DNA from: Zobellia uliginosa
Lineage (GTDB): Bacteria; Bacteroidota; Bacteroidia; Flavobacteriales; Flavobacteriaceae
Assembly: GCF_900156625.1 (NCBI RefSeq)
Contig: NZ_FTOB01000003.1
Location: forward strand, 310,001-374,000
Reading direction: 5' to 3'
Length of the DNA stretch: 64,000 nt
Shown: positions 1 to 8,893 of the stretch, in pieces
How the letters are laid out: every line of letters begins with the position of its first letter
Position numbering within the stretch: position 1 is the stretch's first letter
Made by a program: the position numbers and the translations under genes
Notes under the pieces: generated by a model
Told to the model about the DNA's origin: nothing
Databases searched by the model: none
The model's input: only the letters and a program-made list of their open reading frames with translations

Positions 1-432
1 TTCCGTATCGGATACAAATTTGCGGTTGTCGTATATCTTAGGGTCGTCTTCTATCAAATACCGTTTAGGGTGTAGGGTCAAGAGCGTCTTAAAATAACCC
101 AAATCTTGATCGCTGGCTTCAATTTCGTACCTGAAATCCTTTATGTCGTATATCGACAGGCGATCACCGACTTCCTCAAGAAAATGAATGTAGTACATCT
201 CCAAATGGTCGTTACATCGATAGCGGCTATACGTAAAGCTCGGAATCAGGTAAAGGTGGCCCGATTTTAAGTCGAACTCTTCATAACTATGGAACATTTT
301 TCCTGAACCTTTGGTAATATAATACAGTCGGGAAAAAGGACTTATGACATTGTCGTAATCCCACGACGTATCGAGTTTGGCGTATCCCCCATGTAGAAAA
401 GTTAGTTTTAAAGACTGTAGGATTTTATTCAT
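1..432 (-). CDS. AraC-family transcriptional regulator, N-terminal part (cut by window edge)
   Basis: The frame is open from an ATG at 432-430 (minus strand) to base 1, giving 144 codons without a stop. It begins MNKILQSLKLTFLHGGYAKL and runs through a section with GSGKMFHSYEEFDLKSGHLY and LIPSFTYSRY. That is the pattern of the N-terminal cupin-like sensing domain of AraC regulators, where a short beta-rich stretch precedes an xLIPxxxxHxY-type segment. The C-terminal helix-turn-helix would lie outside the window, so the class assignment rests on the sensor domain alone. The gene is divergent from the DUF1549 gene at 664, and the 231-bp gap between them would hold both promoters. Control of the 664-8455 module is a reasonable inference from this arrangement. 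Confidence 0.7.
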   Translation of the reverse strand, partial: MNKILQSLKLTFLHGGYAKLDTSWDYDNVISPFSRLYYITKGSGKMFHSYEEFDLKSGHLYLIPSFTYSRYRCNDHLEMYYIHFLEEVGDRLSIYDIKDFRYEIEASDQDLGYFKTLLTLHPKRYLIEDDPKIYDNRKFVSDTE

Positions 433-663
433 AGGCCAAATGCACTTTGTCGGATATTAAATACTATTTGTGGGATGATAAAGATAGCAATAATGCTTTT
501 AATCACTGGTTTTAAGGTGTTTTGGTGAAAAATATAAGGTTTTGGTGGTTTTTGGCACCTTGAACGAAAAGTCGGAAATGTACAACTCATAGCCTGATTT
601 ATACAAGAATTCAGCATGGCAAATGATATAAATTTGGCAAAAACATAAATTTTGTCCTAAATA
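433..663. promoter_or_regulatory. Divergent intergenic region with candidate promoter
   Basis: No gene is visible here. On the plus strand TAAATTTG at 629-636 matches the Bacteroidetes -7 consensus TAnnTTTG and would place a start about 20 bases before the ATG at 664. No clear TTG -33 element lies at the expected distance, so this is a weak call. Confidence 0.25.
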
Positions 664-3600
664 ATGTTCAGATTAACAAATTATATCGTTTTTTCTTTAG
701 CAATAATGCTATTTTCATGCGGAGGGCCTGATCTTCCTGAAGATGTAGAAGTTGCCCTTGAAAAGCTTCCGAAGAATATTGATTTCAACCAACATGTGAA
801 ACCGATCCTTTCGGACAAATGCTTTTTGTGCCATGGTCCCGACAAGGGAAAAATCAAGGGAGGCTTGCAGTTGCACGATCCTGAGTTGGCCTATGCCGAA
901 TCTACGAATACACCTGGGCTTTTTTCCATTGTACCCGGTAAACCGGGGAAAAGTGAGGTGGTAAGGCGTATTTTGACCGAAGATCCCGATTTGATTATGC
1001 CAGAGCTGTCATCGCATTTGTCCTTGACCGCATATGAGAAGGCTATGTTGATAAGATGGATAGATGAAGGTGCCGAGTACAAAGATCATTGGGCCTTTCT
1101 TAAGCCTGAGGTAAATGAAATACCCAAAGTGACCAAAACCGACTTTGTCCGTAATCCTATCGATAATTTCGTTCTGGCCACTTTAGAAGAAAAAAATATT
1201 TCCCCATCAAAACGGGCCGATAAGGAGGTTTTGTTGAGAAGGGCTTCCTTAGACCTGACAGGATTGCCACCTACTATAGAAGAAATAGAGGCTTTTATGA
1301 AGGATAGTTCCCCCGATGCCTTTGAAAAACAGATAGACCGCTTGTTGGCCTCTCCGCATTATGGGGAGAAAATGACCTTGGATTGGATGGATGTTGCCCG
1401 TTACGCCGATACCCATGGGTACAGTAACGATAGATATAGGGATACTTCCCCGTGGAGGGATTGGGTCATAAAGGCGTTCAATTCAAATATGCCTTATGAT
1501 GAGTTTTTGACTTGGCAAATTGCTGGGGACCTTTTTCCGAATGCTACAAGGGAACAAAGGTTGGCGACTACCTTCAATAGATTGCATCCCCAAAACTTGG
1601 AAGGGGGAATCATCGATGAGGAGTTTAGGTCGGAATATGTGGCCGATAGAACGGCAACGGTCAGTCAGGGGGTGTTAGGACTGTCTTATGCTTGTGCCAA
1701 ATGCCATGATCACAAATATGACCCTATTTCCCAAAGGGACTATTTTGAAATGTACAGTTTTTTCAACAATGTTGATGAAACAGGGCTAATACCTTGGGAT
1801 TTGGCGACTCCGGTTCCGGCTATGTTATTGCCTACCAAAGAACAGGAAGGTGTACTGGCCTATTTAGAGAAAATTGTAGAAGAATCGGAAGAGAAGGTCG
1901 ATAGTACCGTCAAGACCGAGAGCGATAAGTTCAAAGACTGGTTGGCGAGCAATGCCTTTCAAAAGATTCCGGTGCAGAACCGACCCAAGGGATTGATCGC
2001 CGCATTTGATTTTGATGATCAGCGGCTGGTCAACAAAATAGGGGGGAATGGAAAAAATAAAATTCGAATGCGCCAGCAATTTGTCGATAATGAAAAGCCC
2101 GTATATAAAGAAGGTGCTTCGGGCAAAGGGCTGTTTATGGATGGCGATACTTGGTTGGACCTTGATAAGATCGGAATATATAAGCGTAATGAGCCTTTTA
2201 GTGTCTCCATTAAGGTTTTTGTGCCGCAAGACCTCGAAGAAGGTGTAATCTTCCATAAGATGCAAGGCCCCGAACTGCACAGTTTTAGGGGCTACCACCT
2301 GAAGATCAAAGAGAATAGGTTAGAAGCCTTGTTCGCCCATGTCTGGCCCGATAATTCAATGGTCGTTGAATCGTTAAAAGAAATTCCAAAAGAGCAATGG
2401 GTACAACTTACCTTAACCTACGACGGATCAAGTAAGGCCAAAGGAATAGGTCTTTATATGGATGGTGAGAAATTGGAGACCAAGACCACTTTTGACAACC
2501 TGTACAAAGACATCGTTTTCAATAATATGAAAAACTATATCTATAAGGAAACCGTAGAACCCGGACTTAGGATCGGTGCGATATGGCGTGGAAAAGGTAT
2601 AGGTAATGCCGTTGTCGATGATATCATGGTCTTTGATAGGGAGATAAGCGATATTGAAGTAATGCAGATCAGTTCTGGCGATAAGCTTAAAAACTTGGTA
2701 GCAAAGTCGAACGACCAACTTGGCGATAAGGAAAAAGAACAGCTTCAAGCGTATTATTTGTTCAATCATTCCTCGGGTTACAATCAAGTTTTGGCGGAAT
2801 TGAAGAAAGACCGAGGTGCCTTGGTAGACAGTATTGAGCCGATAAAACAGATAATGGTCATGAAAGAGCGAAAAACGCCTAGACAGACCTATATCTTGGA
2901 TCGGGGCAACTACGATTCGCCTACGGATTCGGTATTTCCAAATATGCCTGAAAAAATATTCCCAATGAACGATAGCCTACCTAAAAATAGATTGGGCCTG
3001 GCCAAATGGATTACCGATAAAAATAATCCCTTGACGGCAAGGGTAGCGGTTAACAGATACTGGCAAAACCTGTTCGGAAGAGGCTTGGTAAAGACTTCTG
3101 AAGATTTTGGTAACCAAGGGGAATTGCCCAGTCACCCTAAACTATTGGATTGGTTGGCCATTCAATTTATGGAGTCTGATTGGGATGTTAAAGCGCTTCA
3201 TAAGACGATAATGCTGTCCGCTACCTATCAACAGAGTTCCGCCATTAGCGAAGAACTTGCAAAGGTAGATATGGAAAACCAATGGTTGGCCCGGGGGCCA
3301 TCAGTACGGCTGTCCGGCGAAATGCTAAGGGATAATGCACTTTTCGCTTCCGGATTGTTGAACCGGACCATTGGAGGAAAAAGTGTTAAACCCTACCAGC
3401 CGGAAGGCCTCTGGAAAGTTAGCGGTGGCACTTATGTACAAGATGGGGAAGAAGGACTGTACAGGCGTAGTATGTATACCATTTGGAAACGAACGGTGCC
3501 AAACCCGACCATTTCGACCTTCGATGCCCCGACCCGTGATTTGTGTACCAGTAGAAGGCAGAAAACGAATACGCCATTACAGGCCCTCGTAATACTGAAC

Positions 3601-3912
3601 GATCCTACCTACATAGAGGCGTCGCGCGTTCTAGGGAAGCAAATGGCCGAAGCCGACGATGTGAATGCAGGAATAGCCTTGGCCTTTAAAAAATTGACGG
3701 GAAGAAGTGTTACGGATAAGGAACTGGGCTTGCTCGCTTCCCTACAGAGTTCGGAGTACCGGAAATTCAGTGAAAACCCCAAAAAGACCAAAGGTTGGTT
3801 GCAAACCGGGGCGTTCAAGATATCGGAAGATGATGACCACGCTTTGGTAGCCGCCAACGCCGTGGTAGCCAGTACCATTATGAATTCCGATGCCACTATA
3901 ACCAAAAGATAA
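664..3912 (+). CDS. Secreted DUF1549/DUF1553 lipoprotein with cytochrome-type CxxCH motifs and a LamG-like insert
   Basis: This 1082-residue protein has a lipoprotein signal (Cys19 after MLFS). A planctomycete cytochrome C-type segment follows, with CFLCH at residues 53-57. Next come a DUF1549 region (DWMDVARYADTHGY) with a second CxxCH (CAKCH, residues 344-348), a LamG/concanavalin-like insert at roughly 440-680 (GLIAAFDFDD, then VVDDIMVFDRE), and a DUF1553 C-terminal half (NRYWQNLFGRGLV, RRQKTNTPLQALVILND). The two CxxCH motifs suggest covalent heme, which is an inference. No reaction is established for the family. It sits 26 bp before a DUF1501 gene, the usual partner of DUF1549/DUF1553 proteins in Planctomycetes and marine Bacteroidetes, followed by a propeller protein and a sulfatase. 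A surface role in processing sulfated glycans fits the context but is unproven. Confidence 0.85.
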   Translation: MFRLTNYIVFSLAIMLFSCGGPDLPEDVEVALEKLPKNIDFNQHVKPILSDKCFLCHGPDKGKIKGGLQLHDPELAYAESTNTPGLFSIVPGKPGKSEVVRRILTEDPDLIMPELSSHLSLTAYEKAMLIRWIDEGAEYKDHWAFLKPEVNEIPKVTKTDFVRNPIDNFVLATLEEKNISPSKRADKEVLLRRASLDLTGLPPTIEEIEAFMKDSSPDAFEKQIDRLLASPHYGEKMTLDWMDVARYADTHGYSNDRYRDTSPWRDWVIKAFNSNMPYDEFLTWQIAGDLFPNATREQRLATTFNRLHPQNLEGGIIDEEFRSEYVADRTATVSQGVLGLSYACAKCHDHKYDPISQRDYFEMYSFFNNVDETGLIPWDLATPVPAMLLPTKEQEGVLAYLEKIVEESEEKVDSTVKTESDKFKDWLASNAFQKIPVQNRPKGLIAAFDFDDQRLVNKIGGNGKNKIRMRQQFVDNEKPVYKEGASGKGLFMDGDTWLDLDKIGIYKRNEPFSVSIKVFVPQDLEEGVIFHKMQGPELHSFRGYHLKIKENRLEALFAHVWPDNSMVVESLKEIPKEQWVQLTLTYDGSSKAKGIGLYMDGEKLETKTTFDNLYKDIVFNNMKNYIYKETVEPGLRIGAIWRGKGIGNAVVDDIMVFDREISDIEVMQISSGDKLKNLVAKSNDQLGDKEKEQLQAYYLFNHSSGYNQVLAELKKDRGALVDSIEPIKQIMVMKERKTPRQTYILDRGNYDSPTDSVFPNMPEKIFPMNDSLPKNRLGLAKWITDKNNPLTARVAVNRYWQNLFGRGLVKTSEDFGNQGELPSHPKLLDWLAIQFMESDWDVKALHKTIMLSATYQQSSAISEELAKVDMENQWLARGPSVRLSGEMLRDNALFASGLLNRTIGGKSVKPYQPEGLWKVSGGTYVQDGEEGLYRRSMYTIWKRTVPNPTISTFDAPTRDLCTSRRQKTNTPLQALVILNDPTYIEASRVLGKQMAEADDVNAGIALAFKKLTGRSVTDKELGLLASLQSSEYRKFSENPKKTKGWLQTGAFKISEDDDHALVAANAVVASTIMNSDATITKR

Positions 3913-3938
3913 TTTAACAACACCTAATATAGAAGAGT

Positions 3939-5456
3939 ATGTGTAGTAATCATCAACATAGCAAATTGACCTCTACCAATGAAGATTTAAAGACCATTGA
4001 AAGGCAGTTAGATCGACGGCACTTCTTGAAAAAGACATCCCTCGGTATCGGGGCAATGGCTTTGGGCAGTTTGTTGGGGACCGAAAAAATGTTCGGAAAC
4101 CTGGGCAAGGACAGTTCTCCGGAAGAAGTCCTAAAGGCTTATAACAAGAACCGATTAGGCCTTCCGCACCATACCCCCAAGGCAAAGCGCATAATTTATT
4201 TGTTTCAAAGTGGGGGGCCTTCCCAAATGGACCTTTTCGACTATAAACCCAAATTGGTAGATATGTTCGGTAAAGAACTCCCGAAGTCGGTTATTGGAGG
4301 TCAGAGACTTACCGGAATGAGCGGTAGCCAGAGCACCCTGCCCATAGCACCCTCATCGTTTACGTTCAAGCAATACGGAGAGTCAAGGGCGTGGGTCAGT
4401 GATGCCATGCCGTACTTGTCGGAAGTGGTCGATGATTTGTGTTTTATAAAAAGTATGCAGACCGACCAAATCAATCATACGCCTGCCATTACCTTTATGC
4501 AAACCGGAAATCAATTACCGGGTAGACCGGCCATCGGTTCTTGGTTAAGCTATGGTTTGGGCTCCGATAACGAAAACCTACCGACCTTTATCGCCCTGGT
4601 TTCCAAGAATGGAAAAGGACAACCTTTGAAGGCCAGTCTGTGGGGCAATGGATTTTTGCCAACGGAACATCAAGGGGTTCAGTTTAGGTCGGGTAAAGAT
4701 CCGGTTCTCTATTTGAGCGATCCTGAAAATTACGATGGTAACGATAGAAGGGAGATGCTCGATTACCTAAAACATTTGAACGAATTGCAGGGCGATGCTT
4801 ATGGCGATCCCGAAATTCAATCGAGAATGACACAGTATGAAATGGCTTTCAAAATGCAGACCTCCATTCCCGAGGTGACCGACCTGTCGAAAGAACCGGA
4901 GTATATTTTTGATATGTACGGTGAAGATAGTAGGGATCCAGGTACCTATGCGGCCAACTGTTTGATGGCGCGAAAACTATTGGAAAAAGGAGTAAGGTTC
5001 GTGCAATTGTATCACCAAGGTTGGGATCAGCACAATTACTGCCCGGGCGGAGTAAAAAGCCAGTCTAAAAAAACGGATCAGGCCACGGCTGCCCTGATCA
5101 AAGATTTGAAACAACGGGGTATGTTCGAAGATACCCTAGTGGTATGGGGAGGTGAATTTGGTCGAACCGTTTACTCACAAGGCCAGCTCACAAGTACCAA
5201 CTACGGACGAGACCATCACCCGAAGGCATTTACGATGTGGATGGCCGGGGCAGGGGTGAAACCGGGCTTTACTTATGGGGCTACCGATGATTTTAGCTAC
5301 AATGTAACCGCAGACCCGGTACATGTCCACGATTTTCATGCTACATTGATGCATTTGTTCGGTATAGACCACGAAAGGCTGACCTTCAAGCATCAAGGTA
5401 GACGCTATCGCCTGACCGATGTACACGGTCATGTCGTCAAAGATTTATTGACATAG
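3939..5456 (+). CDS. Tat-exported DUF1501 protein
   Basis: The 505-residue product carries a twin-arginine signal after an N-terminal extension: DRRHFLKK at about residues 26-33, followed by a hydrophobic alanine/glycine/leucine stretch. The mature part has DUF1501 hallmarks, namely YLFQSGGPSQMDLFDYKP near the start, VRFVQLYHQGWDQH in the middle and WGGEFGRTVYSQG with GRDHHPKAFTMW toward the end. DUF1501 belongs to the alkaline phosphatase/sulfatase-like superfamily, so metal-dependent hydrolase chemistry is plausible, but no substrate is established. It follows the DUF1549/DUF1553 gene by 26 bp and is very likely co-transcribed with it. Tat export implies folding, possibly with a cofactor, in the cytoplasm. 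Family call is firm; function is open. Confidence 0.85.
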   Translation: MCSNHQHSKLTSTNEDLKTIERQLDRRHFLKKTSLGIGAMALGSLLGTEKMFGNLGKDSSPEEVLKAYNKNRLGLPHHTPKAKRIIYLFQSGGPSQMDLFDYKPKLVDMFGKELPKSVIGGQRLTGMSGSQSTLPIAPSSFTFKQYGESRAWVSDAMPYLSEVVDDLCFIKSMQTDQINHTPAITFMQTGNQLPGRPAIGSWLSYGLGSDNENLPTFIALVSKNGKGQPLKASLWGNGFLPTEHQGVQFRSGKDPVLYLSDPENYDGNDRREMLDYLKHLNELQGDAYGDPEIQSRMTQYEMAFKMQTSIPEVTDLSKEPEYIFDMYGEDSRDPGTYAANCLMARKLLEKGVRFVQLYHQGWDQHNYCPGGVKSQSKKTDQATAALIKDLKQRGMFEDTLVVWGGEFGRTVYSQGQLTSTNYGRDHHPKAFTMWMAGAGVKPGFTYGATDDFSYNVTADPVHVHDFHATLMHLFGIDHERLTFKHQGRRYRLTDVHGHVVKDLLT

Positions 5457-5517
5457 ATTTTATTATATTTATTATAGTTTCAACATATAGACAACCTTAT
5501 TTAACCACGCATTTTAC

Positions 5518-6621
5518 ATGAGCAATAGAAGGAGTTTCTTAAAAAAAACCGCTTTGGGCGCTACGGCCTTATCGACCACATCATCTTTCGGATTCAATAT
5601 TTTAAAGAAAACGGTATTGGAAGATCAAATCATAGGTCATGGTGATTTTAAGTATAAAGTGGTAAAAGACTGGGCACAAATGTCAGTCGCCCATAATCCT
5701 ATCTTGAACTGTCATGAAATGCAGATGGATAGTAAGGGGAGGTTGATCATGTTGGGAGACCATACGGATAATAATATTCTGGTCTTTGACAAATCGGGAA
5801 AACTTCTTGATTATTGGGGTACACGTTATCCCGGAGGACACGGGCTTACCCTTCACGATGAAGGGGGAGAGGACATGTTGTATATTGTAGACTGCGGATG
5901 GTTTGTAGACCGTTCTGGAAAATGGAGCAAACAGGCCGGTACGGTAAGTAAGACCACGGTAGATGGAAGGCTCTTGTTTACCTTGCCCGATCCACATACC
6001 ATAGGGGCCTATACCCAAGAGCAAGAATACCTGCCCACGGAAACAGCGGTCGGACCCAATGGGGATATCTATGTGGCCGATGGTTATGGCTCCGATTTTA
6101 TCCTTCAATATAACCATAAGGGTGAATTTATTAGAAAGTGGGGAGGTCACGATAATAAGGACAAAAATTATAACCTTCACAACGCACATGGCGTGGCGGT
6201 AGATTACCGAAACAAGAAAAATCCGGTATTGGTGGTTACTTCTAGGTCGGATAAGAGTTTTAAATTTTTCACTTTGGATGGCAAGTTTATAAAAACGGTA
6301 GAATTACCAGGAGCCTATGTCTGTCGACCGGTACTCGACGATGATAATATTTATGCGGGAGTTTGCTGGTCGGAAAATAAAGCGGGTAAGCGCTTTAGTA
6401 ATTCTGGTTTTGTGACCATTATGGACGGCGAAAACAAAGTGGTTTCCAACCCGGGAGGTGATGCACCCGAGTATAAAAATGGCAAATTACAGCAAATGTA
6501 CCAGTCTGAAAAGGCCGTGTTCAACCATGGTCACGATGTCTTTGTCGACGAAGACAAGAACTTATATGTATGCCAATGGAATGCCAATAGAACCCCACCT
6601 ATAAAACTAGAAAGGGTCTAA
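5518..6621 (+). CDS. Tat-exported NHL-type beta-propeller protein
   Basis: A 367-residue protein with a twin-arginine signal (NRRSFLKKTALG at the N-terminus). The mature part shows repeated propeller blades, such as MQMDSKGRLIMLGDHTDN, TAVGPNGDIYVADGYGSDFI and VFVDEDKNLYVCQWNANR, each of the xxxPxGxIYVxD kind typical of NHL/six-bladed propellers. It has no recognisable catalytic motif, and related proteins are annotated only as NHL or peptidylamidoglycolate-lyase-like propellers. The 61-bp gap from the DUF1501 gene, the same strand and a second Tat signal suggest one exported module with the two upstream genes. A binding or lyase role is conceivable; I cannot choose between them. Confidence 0.75.
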   Translation: MSNRRSFLKKTALGATALSTTSSFGFNILKKTVLEDQIIGHGDFKYKVVKDWAQMSVAHNPILNCHEMQMDSKGRLIMLGDHTDNNILVFDKSGKLLDYWGTRYPGGHGLTLHDEGGEDMLYIVDCGWFVDRSGKWSKQAGTVSKTTVDGRLLFTLPDPHTIGAYTQEQEYLPTETAVGPNGDIYVADGYGSDFILQYNHKGEFIRKWGGHDNKDKNYNLHNAHGVAVDYRNKKNPVLVVTSRSDKSFKFFTLDGKFIKTVELPGAYVCRPVLDDDNIYAGVCWSENKAGKRFSNSGFVTIMDGENKVVSNPGGDAPEYKNGKLQQMYQSEKAVFNHGHDVFVDEDKNLYVCQWNANRTPPIKLERV

Positions 6622-6669
6622 ACAAATATTCTACTTCGGTTTTCTCGGTAGACCATAAAACATTTGTAG

Positions 6670-6698
6670 TTGATAATTGATCATTTATTTTATCTTAG
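6670..6698 (+). promoter_or_regulatory. Candidate promoter for the sulfatase at 6776
   Basis: TTG at 6670-6672, an 18-bp spacer and TATCTTAG at 6691-6698 approximate the Bacteroidetes -33/-7 pair (TTG, about N19, TAnnTTTG). The start would be near 6704, leaving about 70 bases of leader. The -7 box departs from consensus at one position. The 154-bp gap after the propeller gene supports an independent transcript. Confidence 0.3.
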
Positions 6699-6775
6699 AC
6701 CGCTAAATATGTGTAATTTTCGGATTGAAGTCTATGACTTTGATCAAACTCATATTAACATAACCAAAAAGTTAA

Positions 6776-8455
6776 ATGCGCTGCAAAAAAAACAATGTGC
6801 TGTACGCCCTGTTACTGTTGATAGCGTTTTCTTCCTGTAAAGAGGAGAAGGCGGTAGTCACCGAAAAAAAACCGAATATTATCTACATTATGGCCGATGA
6901 CCATACCACCCAAGGTTTTGGTATTTACGGTAGTCGATTGGCCAGTTTAAATCCTACGCCCACCTTGGATAAGATTGCCAAGGAAGGGATGATCTTTGAC
7001 AATTGCTTTGTTAGCAATTCGATATGCACCCCTAGTCGCGCCGCCATTATGACCGGTCAGAATTCCCAATTGAACGGGGTTCTCGATTTAGATGGTCGTC
7101 TTGAGCCTGCCCGTCAATTTCTGCCTATTGAAATGAAGAAATTGGGCTACCAAACGGCAATCGTAGGGAAGTGGCATTTAAAGGAAGAGCCTGCTGCTTT
7201 TGACTATTATCAAGTTTTGCCAGGGCAAGGAAAGTATTTCGATCCTGAATTTAGGGTTAGAGGTGATAAGCCATGGCCCAATAACACGGTTAAAACAAAG
7301 GGACACTCGTCTGACATGGTCACCGATATTACCTTAGATTGGTTGAAGACCAAGAGAGATCCGAACAAACCCTTCTTTTTGGTGCATCAGTTTAAGGCTC
7401 CCCATGACGATTTTGAGAACGCTCCACGTTATGAAGAGTATTTGGCCGATACTTTTATTCCTGAACCGGAAAGTCTTTATGAAAGAGGTAACAATGGTTC
7501 TATAGCCACTCGTGGCAATAACGATTCCTTAACTCGAATAATAGGTTCGTCCGTATCCCATAGAAACTTGATCCGTAACCAGGCGATGAACATTTATGTA
7601 GATAGTTCTATTCACCGGGCTTACCGTGATGCCGATAAAATTCGTCCTGAAGAGTACGTAAAGTGGGAGATGGACGATGAAGAGCGAAAATATACCAGTA
7701 AGGTTTACCAAGATTATGTGAAGAAGTATTTGCGCTGCGTAAAAGGGGTTGATGATAACGTAAAACGTTTAATGGACTACTTGGAGGCTGAAGGACTTAT
7801 GGACAATACTATTATCGTATATACGGGCGATCAAGGTTTTATGCTCGGGGAACATGATTTTATTGATAAAAGATGGATGTACGAAGAGTCTATGCGTATG
7901 CCTTTCTTTGTGAGATATCCTGAGAAGATTAAAGCAGGAAGCCGAACGGATGCCATTATCAACAATACCGATTTTGCACCGACCCTAATTGAATTGGCAG
8001 GGGGAAGTACGCCTGACTATATGCAGGGAAAAAGCTTTAAAACCATATTGGAAACAGGGAAAGAGCCCGAAGATTGGCAAAAGTCGACCTATTATCGGTA
8101 CTGGATGCATATGGCCCACCGCCATCAGAACCCGGCCCACTTTGGGGTGCGTACCAAAGAGTACAAGTTGATATTCTTCTATGGAAAATACTATGTTGAT
8201 ACGAGTGACCCGAATGCCGAGTGGGACAGGAAAAACTGGGGCAACGATTTTGATACGGATACCCCCGCGGCATGGGAGTTTTACGACTTGAAGAAAGACC
8301 CTAAAGAGATGAACAACGCCTACAAAGACCCTGCTTATGCAGAGGTTATTGCAGACTTAAAGAAAGAATTGTTGAGGCTTCGTGAAGATTTGAACGAAAC
8401 GGACGAGAAATATCCACATATTCAAAAAGTTATCGATGCCCATTGGAACGATTGA
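6776..8455 (+). CDS. S1 family sulfatase lipoprotein
   Basis: A 559-residue formylglycine-dependent sulfatase that would remove sulfate esters from algal galactan fragments. It has a lipoprotein signal (Cys21). The first metal-binding stretch is NIIYIMADDHTTQGFG and the sulfatase signature is CTPSRA, with Cys84 the residue converted to formylglycine. GKWHLKEEP and TGDQGFMLGEHD carry the further expected active-site Lys/His and Asp residues. The C-terminal part has the AHRHQNPAHFGVRTKEYKL type of strand usual for the family. The exact S1 subfamily and the sulfate position cleaved cannot be read from sequence alone. In this context galactose or L-galactose 6-sulfate are candidates. It is convergent with the L-galactose operon across a strong hairpin. 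Confidence 0.92.
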   Translation: MRCKKNNVLYALLLLIAFSSCKEEKAVVTEKKPNIIYIMADDHTTQGFGIYGSRLASLNPTPTLDKIAKEGMIFDNCFVSNSICTPSRAAIMTGQNSQLNGVLDLDGRLEPARQFLPIEMKKLGYQTAIVGKWHLKEEPAAFDYYQVLPGQGKYFDPEFRVRGDKPWPNNTVKTKGHSSDMVTDITLDWLKTKRDPNKPFFLVHQFKAPHDDFENAPRYEEYLADTFIPEPESLYERGNNGSIATRGNNDSLTRIIGSSVSHRNLIRNQAMNIYVDSSIHRAYRDADKIRPEEYVKWEMDDEERKYTSKVYQDYVKKYLRCVKGVDDNVKRLMDYLEAEGLMDNTIIVYTGDQGFMLGEHDFIDKRWMYEESMRMPFFVRYPEKIKAGSRTDAIINNTDFAPTLIELAGGSTPDYMQGKSFKTILETGKEPEDWQKSTYYRYWMHMAHRHQNPAHFGVRTKEYKLIFFYGKYYVDTSDPNAEWDRKNWGNDFDTDTPAAWEFYDLKKDPKEMNNAYKDPAYAEVIADLKKELLRLREDLNETDEKYPHIQKVIDAHWND

Positions 8456-8480
8456 TTAAGACTAGGGTTTAGATTAAAAA

Positions 8481-8531
8481 AGTCTGAGCGTAGCGGAAAA
8501 TCCTATTTAGGTTTTCTACTACGCTCAGCTT
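8481..8531. terminator. Bidirectional terminator between convergent genes
   Basis: CTGAGCGTAG at 8484-8493 pairs with CTACGCTCAG at 8519-8528, and the arms continue inward through GGAAAA/TTTTC-type pairing. There is an A run before the stem on the left and a T-rich stretch after it on the right, so it can stop transcripts of both the sulfatase (plus) and the mutarotase operon (minus). Confidence 0.8.
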
Positions 8532-8550
8532 GTTTTTATAAGGTTTCTGT

Positions 8551-8892
8551 TTAGAGTTTAAAGATACGCTCTAGTTCGATCCACTTTTCTCCATTTTTGG
8601 CCCATGGTAGGCTTTGTTGGTACTTCCACATCAACTGTTCCCATTCTTGTACGTCTGGGTTGTTGGCGTCCATTTCGGCTTTCCTTTGGGCATCGAAGGT
8701 TTCGTCGACCTCCATGATCATGAACATACGGTTACCGGTCAAGAAAATCTGCATATCGACAATACCGGCATCTTTAATACTCTTTGTAATGGCCGGCCGG
8801 GCATTGCCCTCGGCGTGGTATTCTTTGTATTCGGCAATAAGTTGAGGGTCGTCTTTGAGATCGCAAGAGTAACAATAACGTTTTGTTTTCAT
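8551..8892 (-). CDS. RhaM/FucU-class sugar mutarotase (L-rhamnose mutarotase family)
   Basis: A small protein of about 113 residues starting MKTKRYCYSCDLKDDPQ. ATG at 8892-8890 is preferred over an in-frame TTG nine bases upstream because the MFS gene ends at 8894, one base before it. Family features are the N-terminal strand RYCYSCDLKD, the segment YKEYHAEGNARPAI, and the C-terminal WEQLMWKYQQSLP with a terminal aromatic/hydrophobic end. RhaM-type enzymes interconvert pyranose anomers of 6-deoxy-L-sugars. L-galactose shares the L-fucose configuration, so it may serve L-galactose here (inference from the operon). It is the last gene of the minus-strand operon. Confidence 0.85.
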   Translation of the reverse strand: MKTKRYCYSCDLKDDPQLIAEYKEYHAEGNARPAITKSIKDAGIVDMQIFLTGNRMFMIMEVDETFDAQRKAEMDANNPDVQEWEQLMWKYQQSLPWAKNGEKWIELERIFKL

Positions 8893-8893
8893 T

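Noticed and set aside
1864-2298. Antisense ORF of 144 codons within the DUF1549/DUF1553 gene
   Set aside because: It covers the LamG-like insert of the real gene and shows no signal or domain of its own.
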